DNA from: a virus | DNA length: 20,854 bases | Virus record (IMG/VR): IMGVR_UViG_3300028557_000226 | Location: 1-20,854 of that record | Strand: one strand, 5' to 3' | In this document: positions 1 to 5,490 of the stretch, piece by piece | Layout: every line of letters starts with the position of its first letter | Position numbering within the stretch: the stretch's first letter is position 1 | Made by a program: the position numbers and the translations under genes | The notes under the pieces: generated by a model | Databases searched by the model: none | What the model saw: the letters and a program-made list of their open reading frames with translations, nothing else | What the model was told of the DNA's origin: nothing

Positions 1-1
1 T

Positions 2-130
2 ACAGCTTGTTGTCCCATATGTCGCGAAGGTGATTCCTGGCTAAAAAAGAAACGATTTTATTTTTACACAAAAACCAACAGCTGTTATTGTTTCAATTGT
101 GGTTACAGCGCAAAATTATATAAATTATAA
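2..130 (+). CDS. Zinc-ribbon protein, C-terminal end (partial at left edge)
   Basis: The reading frame is open from the left edge and stops at 128-130, giving 42 visible residues. It contains two Cys pairs, CPIC near the start and CFNC near the end, separated by about 25 residues that include GDSW and a basic KKKR stretch. This spacing and the closing CGYS fit the zinc ribbon found at the N-terminus of many phage DNA primases and related DNA-binding proteins. The protein ends only eight residues after the last Cys, so if it was a primase the catalytic part is missing. It could instead be a small stand-alone zinc ribbon or a C-terminal zinc ribbon of another enzyme. The zinc ribbon is seen directly; the primase link is inference from family resemblance. 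Confidence 0.6.
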   Translation, partial: TACCPICREGDSWLKKKRFYFYTKTNSCYCFNCGYSAKLYKL

Positions 131-153
131 TAACTTTTGATGAAAAAATAAAC

Positions 154-477
154 GTGAAAACTGTAATATTGGATGATTTTGTAAAAAATGAAAACATAAA
201 TAAAATTGATTATATGTGGTTGGACATGCAAGGATATGAATCAATTGTTTTGAAAAATAGTCCAAATGTTTTAAAAATGGCAAATTTTATACACACGGAA
301 ACACACAATACTGAAAATTATGAAGGAAACATGCTCACTCCAGAATACGTTGATTTTTTGGAAAAAAATGGATTTGCTCTTCTTTTTGATGGTGCCAGCA
401 GTTTCACAGATGGTGGTGATCTTACTTTTGTGAAAAAAAGCTATTATGATACCTTGACAAACCAAACAACAAAATAA
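154..477 (+). CDS. FkbM-type methyltransferase, C-terminal fragment
   Basis: The 107-residue product matches the second half of FkbM-family SAM-dependent methyltransferases: a TLDDF-like entry (ILDDFV), then IDYMWLDMQGYE, the typical IDxxxxDxxGxE block, then VLKNSPNVLK, a THTE-like strand and a final GDLTFVKK strand. The N-terminal Rossmann part with the glycine-rich SAM motif is absent, and the frame is open only back to about 121. The only reasonable start is the GTG at 154, with no clear ribosome-binding site. Full-length relatives usually exceed 200 residues, so this looks like a decayed or truncated gene and may have no methyltransferase activity. Phage FkbM enzymes are thought to modify sugars or surface structures. 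It directly follows another apparently truncated gene, so the junction may be a deletion scar. Confidence 0.6.
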   Translation: MKTVILDDFVKNENINKIDYMWLDMQGYESIVLKNSPNVLKMANFIHTETHNTENYEGNMLTPEYVDFLEKNGFALLFDGASSFTDGGDLTFVKKSYYDTLTNQTTK

Positions 478-485
478 ATCTATAT

Positions 486-731
486 ATGAATAAACTACCT
501 AATGATATTGATCCAAAACAGTTTGAACCCACAAATGATGAACAAGAAAAGATCAAGGAAGTTTTGACAAAGCTAGATGCTTTGCTCAAGCTGAATGATC
601 TGACTATTGTTCCTACCACAATCATCAGTGGTGGAAGTGTGATGAACAAGATTGATTTGATTCCTAACAGGGTCATTCGCCTCAACAAAGAGTTGAATGA
701 TCGGGCTCGTCAGGAACAAACATCAAACTGA
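486..731 (+). CDS. Small hypothetical protein (81 aa)
   Basis: This 81-residue protein is not recognised. It is hydrophilic with a predicted helix around residues 18-38 (NDEQEKIKEVLTKLDALLKL), a short beta-like stretch (LTIVPTTIISGGSVM) and a basic, glutamine-rich tail. There is no signal peptide, membrane segment or cysteine. The start ATG lies 8 nt after the stop of the FkbM fragment and is preceded by an AATAAATC stretch, a weak version of the octamer seen before many genes here. The 3' end overlaps the last 9 nt of the convergent small gene on the minus strand. It is probably a real phage gene because it fills the gap exactly, but no function can be assigned. Confidence 0.55.
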   Translation: MNKLPNDIDPKQFEPTNDEQEKIKEVLTKLDALLKLNDLTIVPTTIISGGSVMNKIDLIPNRVIRLNKELNDRARQEQTSN

Positions 732-851
732 TTTGGTCTTTTTCCGTTTGGTTCCATCCCAACGGATTTTTTCATAATTTTGCCGAAACTTTTCGCTAAT
801 ATTGCGAGGTTTGCTTCCTTTACCATTTTGAACTGTGTTCAGTTTGCTCAC
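723..851 (-). CDS. Small conserved phage protein with TVQNGKGSKPR motif (42 aa)
   Basis: A 42-residue reading frame starts at GTG 851 and ends at TGA 723. Its N-terminal block NTVQNGKGSKPRNISEKF is, from memory, the hallmark of a family of very short proteins found in many T4-like and other phage genomes; its function is unknown. The rest is strongly basic (KIRWDGTKRKKTKSV) and could bind nucleic acid, which is inference. The start overlaps the stop of the upstream zinc-ribbon gene as GTGA, so translation is probably coupled. It fills a stretch that otherwise has no gene, and its end overlaps the convergent 81-residue gene by 9 nt. Confidence rests on the motif and the exact gene packing. Confidence 0.75.
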   Translation of the reverse strand: MSKLNTVQNGKGSKPRNISEKFRQNYEKIRWDGTKRKKTKSV

Positions 852-1060
852 GTTTCGAATTGTAAAGGATCATCTTCCAGAGTCAATAGTTCGTCTGCAC
901 GTTTGCTGACTTGGTTTATGTTATCCTCGAATCTGTAATTGCTGCAATACATGCAGAATGGTGATTCTTTTGGATTCATATTATCACAAGCTTCACATAT
1001 TTTATAAAAATATGGATATTTTTTAATATCTTGATACATGCGTTTTCTTTTATTATTCAC
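848..1060 (-). CDS. Small zinc-ribbon protein (70 aa)
   Basis: The 70-residue product has two zinc knuckles, CEAC (Cys22, Cys25) and CMYC (Cys36, Cys39), ten residues apart, which fits a single bound zinc ion. The N-terminus is basic (MNNKRKRMYQ) and the C-terminus acidic (LTLEDDPLQFE). Small zinc ribbons of this kind in T4-like phages are often thought to be transcription or DNA-binding factors, but no specific function is shown here. The GTG start at 1060 is preferred because a TGTAAATA octamer and a TAGG stretch lie just upstream. An ATG seven codons further in would also keep both knuckles. The stop overlaps the start of the 42-residue gene by 4 nt. Confidence 0.7.
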   Translation of the reverse strand: MNNKRKRMYQDIKKYPYFYKICEACDNMNPKESPFCMYCSNYRFEDNINQVSKRADELLTLEDDPLQFET

Positions 1061-1065
1061 GCCTA

Positions 1066-1079
1066 GTTAAATATTTACA
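1066..1079. promoter_or_regulatory. Overlapping divergent late-promoter-like octamers
   Basis: The 18-nt gap between the divergent starts at 1060 and 1079 contains the palindrome TAAATATTTA. Read on the plus strand it gives GTTAAATA (1066-1073) 5 nt before ATG 1079. Read on the minus strand it gives TGTAAATA (1072-1079) 11 nt before GTG 1060. Both resemble the T4 late consensus TATAAATA. Confidence 0.5.
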
Positions 1080-1276
1080 TGCAAAGGGAAGAAAAGGTAG
1101 AGGGTATTGTTAAACAAAAAATTACTGCTGATTTTGTATTGGACATATACGAAAAATTTAAAAAAGAAAAAAATTTTGAAAAGAAAAAAGAAATGAAACA
1201 AAAGCTTGAATTATTTTCAAAAAAACTCAATCAATATCTGATCATGCCAAAGGATTTTGATAAATATTATAGCTGA
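1079..1276 (+). CDS. Small charged helical protein (65 aa)
   Basis: The 65-residue product is very rich in Lys and Glu, with a long helix from about residue 16 to 52 (DFVLDIYEKFKKEKN onward) that could form a coiled coil. No domain, cysteine or membrane segment is seen and the family is not recognised. The ATG lies 5 nt after a GTTAAATA octamer and there is no Shine-Dalgarno sequence. The stop TGA overlaps the next start (TGATG at 1274-1278), so it is the first gene of a plus-strand unit that runs through the endolysin. This position could suggest a lysis or virion accessory role, but that is only context. Confidence 0.6.
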   Translation: MQREEKVEGIVKQKITADFVLDIYEKFKKEKNFEKKKEMKQKLELFSKKLNQYLIMPKDFDKYYS

Positions 1277-1527
1277 TGAGAAAAAGTTATCAAAAAGATC
1301 TGGACATAAAAGAGATTTATGAAAGCCAAGTGGTCAACACCGGCATCATGAGTGGTCCAGATGCAAGCAAAATTAGCCCAGGAATCAATCGGGATAGTGG
1401 AGTCAGTCAAAATTTTTATACTCCCAATGATTATCGGGTAGGTGAAAATGAAGAAGGTGAGAAAGAAACCAAGTTGCGGCAGGCATTGAAAAAAATAAAA
1501 GACATACTAGATACTCTTGATCTATGA
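1276..1527 (+). CDS. Hypothetical protein (83 aa)
   Basis: This 83-residue protein is not recognised. The N-terminal third is charged, the middle (NTGIMSGPDASKISPGIN and the following SGVSQNFYTPNDY) is rich in Ser, Gly, Pro and Asn and looks extended, and the C-terminus forms a short charged helix (KLRQALKKIKDILDTL). It starts inside the stop of the previous gene (TGATG) and its own stop overlaps the endolysin start (ATGA), so the three genes are probably translated in a coupled way. There is no signal peptide or membrane segment. A virion or endolysin accessory role is possible only by position. Confidence 0.6.
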   Translation: MRKSYQKDLDIKEIYESQVVNTGIMSGPDASKISPGINRDSGVSQNFYTPNDYRVGENEEGEKETKLRQALKKIKDILDTLDL

Positions 1528-2057
1528 ACGATTTTAAAATAACTCCGGACAAAAGCCCAGAGTTTGAAACGGCCATGAAGTTTGTCAGGGAAGCAGAGGG
1601 AGGATATTATAACCATCCAAGCGATCCAGGCGGTGAAACCCAATTTGGTCTGACAAAGCGAGATTATCCGTTGCTAGACATTAAAAATATTACTCGGGAA
1701 CAAGCAGATGAAATTTTCTGGCAGGATTATTGGCTGAAAAGCAGTGCTTATTTGATACCTTATCCTGCATATATTAGCTTTTTTGATAGCGTTGTGAATA
1801 CAGGCAGAAAGCAGGCCAATAAGTTTCTGCAACGTGTTGTGGGTGCAACTGCTGATGGTATTGTTGGTCCTTATACACGCAGTCTGTTGAGTAAAAAAGA
1901 TCCTGTTGATGTTGCATATGGCATAATTGATCAACGCCAGACTTTTTATAATAATTTGTCAGAAAATCGTCCAAAATTGGCAGTATTCCTCAAAGGTTGG
2001 ACTAATCGTAATAACAATCTGCGCAATTATATTCAAAATCTTCTTAAAACTGCTTGA
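1524..2057 (+). CDS. Endolysin, GH108 N-acetylmuramidase with C-terminal binding domain
   Basis: The 177-residue product has the glycoside hydrolase family 108 signature near its start, EGGYYNHPSDPGGETQFGLT (residues 25-44). Glu25 is the expected catalytic acid of this family, which cuts the MurNAc-GlcNAc bond of peptidoglycan. The second half (about 90-177; ADGIVGPYTRSLL, then YGIIDQRQTFY and FLKGWTNR) matches the small peptidoglycan-binding domain that normally follows the catalytic part in these enzymes. There is no signal peptide, so export would need a holin; a holin-like gene lies at 11085-11297 on the other strand. The length is typical of the family. The start overlaps the preceding stop (ATGA). 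This is the first of four consecutive cell-wall-active candidates. Confidence 0.9.
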   Translation: MNDFKITPDKSPEFETAMKFVREAEGGYYNHPSDPGGETQFGLTKRDYPLLDIKNITREQADEIFWQDYWLKSSAYLIPYPAYISFFDSVVNTGRKQANKFLQRVVGATADGIVGPYTRSLLSKKDPVDVAYGIIDQRQTFYNNLSENRPKLAVFLKGWTNRNNNLRNYIQNLLKTA

Positions 2058-2072
2058 GATTTGTTTGCTAAA

Positions 2073-2080
2073 GATAAATA
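2073..2080 (+). promoter_or_regulatory. Possible late-promoter octamer GATAAATA
   Basis: GATAAATA differs from the T4 late consensus at one position. It lies just after the endolysin stop and 78 nt before the next start, much farther than the other octamers in the window. If used, the transcript would carry the two hairpins that follow. Confidence 0.25.
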
Positions 2081-2102
2081 TTATTAACAAAAAAAATTGT
2101 AT

Positions 2103-2125
2103 TTTGTAAAGAATATCTTTACAAA
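2103..2125. terminator. Perfect 10-bp inverted repeat after the endolysin gene
   Basis: TTTGTAAAGA and TCTTTACAAA form a perfect 10-bp stem with a 3-nt loop (ATA). The stem is AT-rich and a short CCTTTT follows, so as an intrinsic terminator it would be weak. It could also be a protein-binding palindrome or an RNA-processing site. Confidence 0.4.
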
Positions 2126-2131
2126 CCTTTT

Positions 2132-2150
2132 GACCTGTTATAATCAGGTC
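2132..2150. terminator. Hairpin GACCTG/CAGGTC just before the 2159 gene
   Basis: A 6-bp GC-containing stem with the 7-nt loop TTATAAT is followed by TATTTATT and then the start codon at 2159. It could end transcription from the endolysin unit, or fold in the leader of the next gene and affect its translation. The loop contains TATAAT, but no -35 element is suitably spaced. Confidence 0.4.
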
Positions 2151-2158
2151 TATTTATT

Positions 2159-2755
2159 ATGAAAAAAACCATCTTAGCCACAGCTTTAGCCCTGAGCCTG
2201 GTAAACGGGTTTCATGATATTTCAGTTCAAATTCCAACAAAAAAAGGTTTACAACCTAATCTAACATCAAATGAATTCAAAACATTCATGATGGACGTGA
2301 ATAAACTTACCAGAAACTATAGCAGTGGCGTATGCGCAAAGTTCACCACTGCTCTTTTAGACAATCTGCATGAGCGCAATGAAAAAGCTTTTCCTCAATT
2401 GGATCTGAGGGAAGGTGGCATTGTTAAAGGAAGATCTGGAAGGCAAACATATCCAATCACCACATCCAGCAACGAGATACTTTATGCCAAAAACTACAAA
2501 ACAGTGTTTCAAACCCGTAAAGATTTTGAAAAGATAAGCAAGAACGATGTTTTAAATTTGCCTGAAAACACATTGGTTATTGCTGTTTATCAACCAAAAA
2601 GTTCAGCCAGACCCGGGCACATTGAAGTTATTTTTAAAAGAAATAATAGATTGTATGCAGCTTCAGATAAGCTTGACAAACCCATGTTTTTTTGCAATAA
2701 GCTTTATAAACAAGTGGACTTTTATTATCCAATAAGAGAGGACACACAAACATGA
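2159..2755 (+). CDS. Secreted Cys/His hydrolase-like protein, probable cell-wall amidase/peptidase
   Basis: The 198-residue product begins with a clear Sec-type signal (MKKTILATALALSLVNGF). The mature part has a possible nucleophile in SSGVCAKFTTALLDNL (Cys59 at the start of a helix) and a later strand RPGHIEVIF with His154. That order, Cys on a helix followed by His in a strand, is the layout of CHAP and NlpC/P60-like papain-fold enzymes that cut peptidoglycan peptides or amides. The usual sequence motifs are weak, so this is inference. It sits between a muramidase and a 3D-domain protein, and its stop overlaps the next start (ATGA), which supports a lysis role. No octamer lies close to the start; the hairpin at 2132-2150 does. 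Another secreted Cys-containing enzyme remains possible. Confidence 0.5.
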   Translation: MKKTILATALALSLVNGFHDISVQIPTKKGLQPNLTSNEFKTFMMDVNKLTRNYSSGVCAKFTTALLDNLHERNEKAFPQLDLREGGIVKGRSGRQTYPITTSSNEILYAKNYKTVFQTRKDFEKISKNDVLNLPENTLVIAVYQPKSSARPGHIEVIFKRNNRLYAASDKLDKPMFFCNKLYKQVDFYYPIREDTQT

Positions 2756-3237
2756 AGAAAATAGCATATTTGATACTGATTGCCGGAATATTATATAATA
2801 TTATTCTGCAAAATAAAGAAAAGACCTCAACCAATCCAGTTGATAAGTTTGTTTGCTTCACAATGGATAAAATGACGGATAATTTTGTAAAAAAATTGAT
2901 TGTTGAAAGAACTGTAAAGGTACGATTAACAACATATTGGGCAAAAGGAGGTGAAACAGATAAGGATAGTGCAAAGAAAAGAAGTTATACAGGAGCCACA
3001 TTAAAAGAAGGTGTGAGCGTAGCAGTAGATCCTCGTTTGATACCCTTTTTTAAACGTTTATACATACCAAATTTAGGGCTTAGAGTAGCTCATGACACAG
3101 GAACTGCAGTCAAAGGTAAAAAGGCAAGTAAGGGAAAATTGCCTGTTATAGATGTATTTTTTGAAAAAAAGAGCGATGCCATGCTTTTTGCATATAATAA
3201 TCCTAAAATTGTTACTGTCAGTGTTTATAAATATTAA
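2752..3237 (+). CDS. Membrane-anchored 3D-domain protein, probable lytic transglycosylase-like
   Basis: Residues 1-20 (MKKIAYLILIAGILYNIILQ) form an N-terminal membrane anchor without an obvious cleavage site. Residues 57-161 form a '3D' double-psi beta-barrel as found in the MltA/Rpf-like families. Its three Asp are visible: AVDPRLIP (Asp93), AHDTGTAV (Asp115) and VIDVFFEK (Asp134). A threonine-rich entry strand (VRLTTYWA) and GATLKEGVSVAVDP are also typical. Known members cut or bind the glycan strands of peptidoglycan. The start overlaps the previous stop (ATGA), so it is co-translated with the secreted hydrolase-like protein. Its last codons contain the TATAAATA octamer used by the next gene. 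The same domain recurs, interrupted, in the baseplate protein at 8294-10003. Confidence 0.8.
   Translation: MKKIAYLILIAGILYNIILQNKEKTSTNPVDKFVCFTMDKMTDNFVKKLIVERTVKVRLTTYWAKGGETDKDSAKKRSYTGATLKEGVSVAVDPRLIPFFKRLYIPNLGLRVAHDTGTAVKGKKASKGKLPVIDVFFEKKSDAMLFAYNNPKIVTVSVYKY
3226..3233 (+). promoter_or_regulatory. Late promoter TATAAATA inside the 3' end of the 3D gene
   Basis: This is an exact match to the T4 late consensus, lying within the last codons of the upstream gene. Its last base is 6 nt before ATG 3240, so a T4-type start site would fall at or beside the start codon. Confidence 0.55.
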
Positions 3238-3239
3238 AA

Positions 3240-3785
3240 ATGCAGTTTGATGACCGCGTAAAAGAGCTTTTAAACGAAGCTGATCTACCCCCTCCCCCAC
3301 CAATACCAGCACCGCCAGCAGCTTATATACAGCAGCAAAAGGCACCTATTCATTACAGTGACATCGTGGCAGCTGCCCTTATTGGTGAAGCAGGAGGTGA
3401 AGGTGAGAAAGGCATGCAAGCAGTTATGAATGTGATCATGAACAGGGTAAAAGGAGGCGATCCGTTTCGAGGTGCAGTCAATGTTGTTTTAAAACCAAAA
3501 CAATTCAGTTTTTTTAATGAATATAATGACGGAAAAGAGCAAATGCAGGATATTATAAATAAAGCGGCAAAACATCCATATTGGGCACAAGCAAAAGAAC
3601 TGGCAATTGTTGGAATGCGTGGAAAATTACAGGATTTGACAGGAGGAGCAACTCATTATCATGTCACAAGTGGACCCAGCAAAGTTTCACCAAAATGGAG
3701 CAATCCTAAATTTGGAGGTAAAAATAGAGAAGCTTCAGCGACCAACACGATTGGTCGACACACGTTTTTTACGAATATTAAGTGA
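3240..3785 (+). CDS. SleB-family cell wall hydrolase
   Basis: The 181-residue product carries a SleB/Hydrolase_2 domain (about residues 40-179). The core motifs are AALIGEAGGEGEKGMQAVMN with probable catalytic Glu50, FSFFNEYND, and GGATHYHV, SPKW and IGRHTFF with His139, His141, Trp153 and His174. This family cuts peptidoglycan glycan strands and occurs in spore lysis and in phage endolysins. There is no signal peptide. The N-terminus is a helix (MQFDDRVKELLNEADL) followed by a Pro-rich linker (LPPPPPIPAPPAA). The same N-terminal layout occurs in the 85-residue protein encoded head-on at 3735-3992. The last 51 nt overlap that gene on the opposite strand. It may act in lysis or, if the N-terminus is a targeting tag, be packaged in the virion. 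Confidence 0.85.
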   Translation: MQFDDRVKELLNEADLPPPPPIPAPPAAYIQQQKAPIHYSDIVAAALIGEAGGEGEKGMQAVMNVIMNRVKGGDPFRGAVNVVLKPKQFSFFNEYNDGKEQMQDIINKAAKHPYWAQAKELAIVGMRGKLQDLTGGATHYHVTSGPSKVSPKWSNPKFGGKNREASATNTIGRHTFFTNIK

Positions 3786-3992
3786 TTTTTTCTTTTTGTT
3801 TTTGTTTTTAACAGGCAAAGAAAATATTATCTGACTGCTGCTTGTGTTGAAACTGTCTCCTTTGAATCCAGAAGGAGTGGCTCCATTCCGACCCCAATCA
3901 ATATTTTTGCCTTGATATGTTCCAGGAATTTTTGGTTGAGGATATATATTAAAATCTTCCAAAAGCTTTTTGATGGTATCGTTGAATTTCAT
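3735..3992 (-). CDS. Hypothetical protein with SleB-like N-terminal tag (85 aa)
   Basis: The best start is the ATG at 3992, which overlaps the stop of the upstream fibre gene (TGATG). A TTG one codon earlier is also in frame. The N-terminus MKFNDTIKKLLEDF, followed by PQPKIPG, parallels the SleB protein's MQFDDRVKELLNEA and PPPPIPA, starting at the first residue in both. The middle (GKNIDWGRNGATPSGFKGDSF) is polar and the C-terminus very basic (KNKNKKKKSLNIRKKR). No known domain is recognised. The final 51 nt run antisense to the SleB gene, so the C-terminal residues may be lightly constrained. It could be a small virion or packaged protein; this is inference from the shared N-terminus and the position behind a fibre gene. 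Confidence 0.55.
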   Translation of the reverse strand: MKFNDTIKKLLEDFNIYPQPKIPGTYQGKNIDWGRNGATPSGFKGDSFNTSSSQIIFSLPVKNKNKKKKSLNIRKKRVSTNRVGR

Positions 3993-5149
3993 CAAGCAGT
4001 GGCTTTGATAAGTTTGCGAACAATTGCGGTGGGTTGCACTATGTTATGAGGATCTGCTTCAGATGATCCGACTGTTCCTGTTACTGTGGCAATAGGAGCA
4101 GTAGGACCTGCTGTAAAGTCGATATTTCCTTTGTTTGTTATCGTTAAACCACCCAAGAATCCGGAGGATGTGCTTCCAGCTTGAACCTGCTGGAATGTGG
4201 CACTCACATCAAATTCACATTTTCCTTCATTGGCTGACAAAATATGGGTTTCAGATCCACCCGTGCTTCCTACTGTGTTCAACAATGTGGCAGACGATGA
4301 ACCCCCGGCTCCTGCTGTAACTTTTCTGCGCAGATCTGGAAGATTGAATGTGGTGGTTCCATTTCCACTTCCCCAAGTTGTGCTTAATACAGCAAACAAT
4401 GTTGCATATGTTGTGCGTGAAACTTGTTGACCGATACATTCCAGATATGTTGATGGTATGCTGGTGCTTGCTCCGGCCCAATCAATGATTGTTCCAATTG
4501 GAACTGTTGTGAAAATACCTGTTAAAAGAGTAGCCAAATCATTTAATGTCAGATCCTGAACAGGACCCACGCTATTCAAACGACCTTTGACTGTATTGGC
4601 CGGAGCATTTACAAAAGTTGCATTAGCCAAGCTGTTATTTGCAACAATCATTCCTCCACCTGCATCATAAGTGATGCTGCTGCCTACTTTTGTTTTTAAA
4701 ACAGTATTTAAACTGATTCGTTCCAGACCAGCACCAACTGAAGATGCATTTAATTTTACAGGAAGCAGACTGTTATCAGCAACACTAGCTATATTTGATT
4801 GCAAAACAATTGTGTTGTTGTCCACTGTGAACTGACTTCCAAAAGCTTTAAAAGCACTGGTTTTTGCAAAATTTGTTCCAGTCAGCATATAAGTCAGGTT
4901 AGAAGATGTATCAAAAACAAAATCACCACTAACAGGAGCTAATGACGATGAAATGTTGGTATCATTTCCTGTAAATGTAACAAATCCAAGGTTATTTGTG
5001 CCTACAGGCGCACCACCTCCTGTTCCGTTGCCTATATAAAGACGGTTGCTGTCTGTGCAAAAACCAGGCTCACCTGAATCTAATGTTATCTGTTTTCGTT
5101 CAGCTTCAGTACCTTGCCGAAGTATTATTTTTTTAATTTCAACAGCCAT
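3992..5149 (-). CDS. Tail fibre protein with Mtd-N-like start and phage tail collar domain
   Basis: The 385-residue product starts with KKIILRQGTEAERKQITLDSG then EPGFCTDSNRLYIGNG, the pattern of the N-terminal domain of Bordetella phage Mtd and many fibres (RxGTxxE, GEPGxxTDxxRLxIGxG). Residues about 216-285 form a tail collar domain (PIGTIIDWAG, then PSTYLECIGQQVSRTTYATLFAVLSTTWGSG and TFNLPDLRRKVTAG). The end DPHNIVQPTAIVRKLIKA is the usual closing strand of collar fibres. The middle is low-complexity beta-rich sequence. This architecture suggests a trimeric short fibre or fibre tip that contacts the host. An exact TATAAATA lies 6 nt upstream of the ATG, with no Shine-Dalgarno sequence. 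It is probably cotranscribed with the 85-residue gene downstream. Confidence 0.85.
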   Translation of the reverse strand: MAVEIKKIILRQGTEAERKQITLDSGEPGFCTDSNRLYIGNGTGGGAPVGTNNLGFVTFTGNDTNISSSLAPVSGDFVFDTSSNLTYMLTGTNFAKTSAFKAFGSQFTVDNNTIVLQSNIASVADNSLLPVKLNASSVGAGLERISLNTVLKTKVGSSITYDAGGGMIVANNSLANATFVNAPANTVKGRLNSVGPVQDLTLNDLATLLTGIFTTVPIGTIIDWAGASTSIPSTYLECIGQQVSRTTYATLFAVLSTTWGSGNGTTTFNLPDLRRKVTAGAGGSSSATLLNTVGSTGGSETHILSANEGKCEFDVSATFQQVQAGSTSSGFLGGLTITNKGNIDFTAGPTAPIATVTGTVGSSEADPHNIVQPTAIVRKLIKATA

Positions 5150-5155
5150 TTCTAT

Positions 5156-5163
5156 TATTTATA
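5156..5163 (-). promoter_or_regulatory. Late promoter TATAAATA before the collar-fibre gene
   Basis: An exact T4 late octamer on the minus strand (TATTTATA as written) ends 6 nt before the ATG at 5149. The mRNA would be close to leaderless. Confidence 0.6.
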
Positions 5164-5202
5164 TATAATATTAATTTATACAATTATTTTAAAAATATTT
5201 AT

Positions 5203-5210
5203 GGTAAATA
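5203..5210 (+). promoter_or_regulatory. Late-promoter-like GGTAAATA before the 5217 gene
   Basis: GGTAAATA keeps the TAAATA core and ends 6 nt before ATG 5217. It faces away from the TATAAATA at 5156-5163, so the 67-nt intergenic space is a divergent promoter region. Confidence 0.45.
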
Positions 5211-5216
5211 AGATAT

Positions 5217-5459
5217 ATGCAAGATAAGAACAAAAAAATGTATTCTGTTATAGCAACTGGTCTTAATACCATCAAATGCATTGATGCCAGCACTGGAGAA
5301 ATCAAACGTAGCATGAAATTAAGCGGTAGAATATCTTCCAGTCCAGTGGTGGTTGGAAACAAAGCCACCATTATTTTACAAAGCACATCCGGCAAACAAA
5401 AAGGTTATATTTTCAATTTACCCTCACTTAGCCAAACTTTTTCTTTTAATGTATCTTGA
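5217..5459 (+). CDS. Small beta-rich protein resembling one PQQ/propeller blade (80 aa)
   Basis: The 80-residue product reads as four short strands: MYSVIATGLNTIKCIDASTG, EIKRSMKLSGRISSSPVVVG, NKATIILQSTSG and GYIFNLPSLSQTFSF. The pattern 'I-x-AxTGE-I...G-I-xSSPVVxGN-x-A' is what one blade of a PQQ-type beta-propeller looks like. Similar stand-alone proteins of about 70-80 residues occur in T4-like phage genomes from memory, without known function. One blade cannot form a propeller alone, so it would have to oligomerise or bind a partner. The ATG at 5217 is chosen because the GGTAAATA octamer lies 6 nt upstream; the internal ATG at codon 8 is an alternative. It begins a plus-strand island inside minus-strand structural genes. 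Confidence 0.6.
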   Translation: MQDKNKKMYSVIATGLNTIKCIDASTGEIKRSMKLSGRISSSPVVVGNKATIILQSTSGKQKGYIFNLPSLSQTFSFNVS

Positions 5460-5490
5460 AAATTGAGATCTATCATTTACGATAGGTTTC

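Noticed and set aside
139-150. ATG AAA AAA TAA mini-frame before the FkbM fragment
   Set aside because: Three codons with no other support; a leader peptide cannot be argued from this alone.
1927-2109. 60-codon plus-strand frame extending past the endolysin stop
   Set aside because: It mostly overlaps the GH108 gene in another frame, has no start signal and ends in low-complexity Ile/Asn/Lys.
2130-2146. Sigma70-like promoter suggested by TTGACC and TATAAT
   Set aside because: The two elements are only three bases apart and TATAAT lies in the loop of a hairpin; the spacing cannot work.
3993-3995. TTG as start of the gene at 3735-3992
   Set aside because: The ATG one codon later sits in the TGATG overlap with the fibre stop and gives exact N-terminal alignment with the SleB protein.
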